This document shows, in pieces, positions 62,021 to 64,000 of a DNA stretch of 64,000 bases. The DNA is taken from positions 868,001 to 932,000 of the forward strand of contig NZ_CP015322.1 in assembly GCF_001686985.1 (NCBI RefSeq). The letters are read 5' to 3'. The first letter of the stretch is position 1, and every line of letters starts with the position of its first letter. A program made the translations under genes and the position numbers. This DNA is from Mesorhizobium amorphae CCNWGS0123. Lineage in GTDB: Bacteria > Pseudomonadota > Alphaproteobacteria > Rhizobiales > Rhizobiaceae. Below the pieces are notes generated by a model. That model ran no database searches and was not told the DNA's origin. It saw only the letters and a program-made list of their open reading frames with translations.

Positions 62021-64000
62021 ATGAACATCGTTTCGACCGCACCGGCCGTCGCTCGTACGGCTGATTCCCTCGCCGCGCTGACGCCGGCCTCCATCGACAC
62101 CGACCAGGCGATCTATCGAGCGGCAACGCAGCTTTTGCCTTTCCTGGAACAGGGCAAGCCTGTCAGCACCGCTGCACTGCGCACCACCATGACGACAAGT
62201 TTTGGCGGCAGCGATGCTCAGGGGTTCTGGGTCTGGAAGGACGGCTACGAGGCGCTCGAAGTCGCCCAGGTGCTGTTTCTGCGCCGGTTCGGCCCTGCGA
62301 TCCTGTCCCGGTCGACCACGCCCCAGGCAACGCTGGCGATGATCAAGCGCATCGCCGACCTTCTTCCCACCCATACGCGACGGTCCGACGAGAGCCAGGC
62401 CATGCAGCAGCTCTCCACGCCCTTGCCGCTGGCCTTCATCGCGGCGCACGCCGCGGCGATCGCCTCTTGCGACCTCGTTCTCGAACCCTCAGCTGGCACC
62501 GGTCTGCTCGCCGTCCATGCCGAGATGGCGCGCGCCTCGATCGCCCTCAATGAGCTTGCCGCGACGCGGGCGGATCTCCTCGGCCTGCTGTTTCCCCGGT
62601 TTTCCGTCTCGCGGCACGACGCCGCCCATATCGACGATCATCTCGGTGCGGCCATCGAGCCGTCCGTCGTGCTGATGAATCCACCCTTCAGCGTCGGCGC
62701 CTATGTCGACGGCCACGTCACTGACGCGGCATGGCGGCACCTCTCTTCCGCATTCGCACGCCTGCGCGCCGGCGGGCGCCTGGTCGCCATCACCGGCACC
62801 GGGCTGTCTCCCGAAAACCCAAAATGGCGGCCGGCCTTCGAACGCCTGCAGCAGCAGGGCACCGTCGTCTTCACCGCGGCGATCGACGGCCGTGTCTACG
62901 CCCGCCATGGCACCACCACTGAAACGCGCCTGACAATTATCGACAAGGTACGGGCCGCCGATCCAAAAAATTTCGTCCGCTCGCCCGGCAAGGCAACTGA
63001 TGTCGAAACGCTGCTCGCCTGGATTACGGATCTGCCGCCCCGGACACCGGGCGGCTTTCCGGATTCGATCGGCGCGTTGTCCAGCGGCATCCTGGCAAAT
63101 GCCGCCATGCACATGGGCGGCCGATCAGGGGCGAGAGCCGCACCCCTCACTGTCTCAACTTCTGCGCCGAAGGCCATCCAACCGGTCCGTCCGATTGCGC
63201 GGGCGAATGCCCGCCAGGTCAAGGCAAGCAGCACGCCGGCGGTCCCCCTGGCCTATGAGCTACGCGACTGGATGCCGGAAGAGGGCGGCCGCCTCACCGA
63301 CACGATCTACGAACCCTACGCGCTTCAGTCGATCGACATTCCCCGCGCAAAGCCGCATCCGACACCCCTCGTGCAGTCGGCAGCAATGGCCGCCGTCGCC
63401 CCGCCAAAGCCTTCCTATCGGCCGCTTCTTCCTGATGCGATCATCGACGAGGGCCTGCTGTCGGACGCCCAGCTCGAAAGCGTGATTTATGCCGGGGAGG
63501 CGCATTGCGGCCATCTCGCCGGCACCTGGACGGTTGGCGAGACCTGCGATGTCGTCTCGGCCGCGCCGGAAGGTGCTTCGAATGCTGTCCGCTTCCGCCG
63601 TGGTTGGTTTTTGGGCGATGGAACCGGCTGCGGCAAGGGACGGCAAGTCGCGGGCATCATCCTTGACAACTGGCTGCAGGGCCGCCGCCGTGCGATCTGG
63701 ATTTCGAAGTCGGACAAGCTACTGGAAGATGCCCAGCGCGATTGGGCGGCACTTGGCCAGGAAAAACTTCTCGTGCAGCCACTGTCGCGCTATCGGCAGG
63801 GCACGCCGATCCGCCTTGCCGAGGGCATCCTGTTCACAACCTACGCGACGCTGCGCTCGCAGGAACGGGAAGGCAAGAAATCCCGGATTGCCCAGATCCT
63901 CGACTGGGTTGGACAAGAGCCGAGGAGGGCCGACGGCCCGACAGGGGATGCAGAAAAGTCGACGGGGAGGACCGAAAGCCCGACGAGAGAAAACCCGTCG
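62021..64000 (+). CDS. Methyltransferase / strawberry-notch-type helicase, N-terminal part (runs off window)
   Basis: The frame is open from ATG 62021 to the end of the window (660 codons), with GCGAAGGACATTTCC upstream. Residues about 140-300 form a Rossmann-fold methyltransferase-like domain: DLVLEPSAGTGLLAVHAEMA (SAM motif I) and VVLMNPPFSVGAYVDG, where NPPF is the catalytic motif of N6-adenine methylases. Residues about 440-650 begin an SF2 helicase domain of the strawberry-notch type with Walker A in FLGDGTGCGKGRQVAGIILD and RRRAIWISKSDKLLEDAQRD. Full-length relatives exceed 1400 residues. A role in DNA modification or defence against restriction during transfer is plausible but unproven. 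The last ~25 codons (EPRRADGPTGDAEK onward) look like a low-complexity insert. Confidence 0.88.
   Translation, partial: MNIVSTAPAVARTADSLAALTPASIDTDQAIYRAATQLLPFLEQGKPVSTAALRTTMTTSFGGSDAQGFWVWKDGYEALEVAQVLFLRRFGPAILSRSTTPQATLAMIKRIADLLPTHTRRSDESQAMQQLSTPLPLAFIAAHAAAIASCDLVLEPSAGTGLLAVHAEMARASIALNELAATRADLLGLLFPRFSVSRHDAAHIDDHLGAAIEPSVVLMNPPFSVGAYVDGHVTDAAWRHLSSAFARLRAGGRLVAITGTGLSPENPKWRPAFERLQQQGTVVFTAAIDGRVYARHGTTTETRLTIIDKVRAADPKNFVRSPGKATDVETLLAWITDLPPRTPGGFPDSIGALSSGILANAAMHMGGRSGARAAPLTVSTSAPKAIQPVRPIARANARQVKASSTPAVPLAYELRDWMPEEGGRLTDTIYEPYALQSIDIPRAKPHPTPLVQSAAMAAVAPPKPSYRPLLPDAIIDEGLLSDAQLESVIYAGEAHCGHLAGTWTVGETCDVVSAAPEGASNAVRFRRGWFLGDGTGCGKGRQVAGIILDNWLQGRRRAIWISKSDKLLEDAQRDWAALGQEKLLVQPLSRYRQGTPIRLAEGILFTTYATLRSQEREGKKSRIAQILDWVGQEPRRADGPTGDAEKSTGRTESPTRENPS

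Noticed and set aside
1..64000. tRNA, rRNA, CRISPR arrays and nod boxes
   Set aside because: Looked for by eye on both strands; no cloverleaf, no regularly spaced repeat-spacer array and no convincing nod-box sequence was found.

Overview
This window looks like an accessory symbiosis region (integrative element or symbiosis plasmid) of a nitrogen-fixing alphaproteobacterium, most likely a Mesorhizobium-type rhizobium. The reasons are decayed nif-associated genes (DUF269, DUF683, fdxB), NifA-type upstream activator sequences paired with sigma-54 -24/-12 elements, a SyrB-like regulator, rhizobial insertion sequence families, and a 10 kb block of plasmid/ICE-type genes at the right end. The genus is inferred from gene content; no rRNA or tRNA gene was found to confirm it.

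Layout. 1-4600: metabolic genes (the 3' end of a nitronate monooxygenase-like gene, an ADP-forming acyl-CoA synthetase, an acyl-CoA dehydrogenase). 4999-6272: an IS3-family element. 6838-12174: a four-gene peptide/opine-type ABC transporter operon. 12222-16250: nested mobile-element debris (IS630 fragment, an IS110 gene split by a deleted group II intron, IstB fragment, second IS3 copy in opposite orientation, IS66 and IS6 scraps). 16755-19915: a second, apparently identical copy of the acyl-CoA synthetase followed by a complete nitronate monooxygenase paralogue. 20030-23831: IS21 and IS110 elements. 24820-26961: NifA/sigma-54 promoter elements, frameshifted nif-associated genes and an MFS transporter. 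26985-33374: transposase fragments, a truncated betaine-aldehyde dehydrogenase, a 1.6 kb IS with an integrase-type transposase, and a group II intron. 33375-41043: a truncated 2-oxoglutarate/Fe(II) oxygenase, a methyltransferase, an IS91-type element with its own tyrosine recombinase, a complete NifA/sigma-54-controlled copy of the oxygenase, and a GntR regulator. 41161-53156: two RES-type toxin-antitoxin modules, cyclic-di-GMP genes (two of them broken), one-carbon and ABC-transporter gene scraps, and cold-shock genes. 53916-64000: DUF932 (interrupted by a group II intron remnant), ParB, DUF1419, SyrB-like, DUF1173, and a methyltransferase/strawberry-notch-type helicase that runs off the window.

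How the parts may fit. The CoA ligase, acyl-CoA dehydrogenase, nitronate monooxygenase-like flavoprotein and ABC importer could import and break down an organic acid or nitro compound. The importer lies between two 2.1 kb direct repeats, so it could be lost or amplified by recombination. The isopenicillin-N-synthase-like oxygenase sits behind a well-formed NifA/sigma-54 promoter, so it is probably expressed in bacteroids. It is the best candidate here for a little-described symbiotic function, with the nearby methyltransferase and GntR regulator as possible partners. Much of the rest is decaying sequence shaped by repeated insertion, deletion and recombination.
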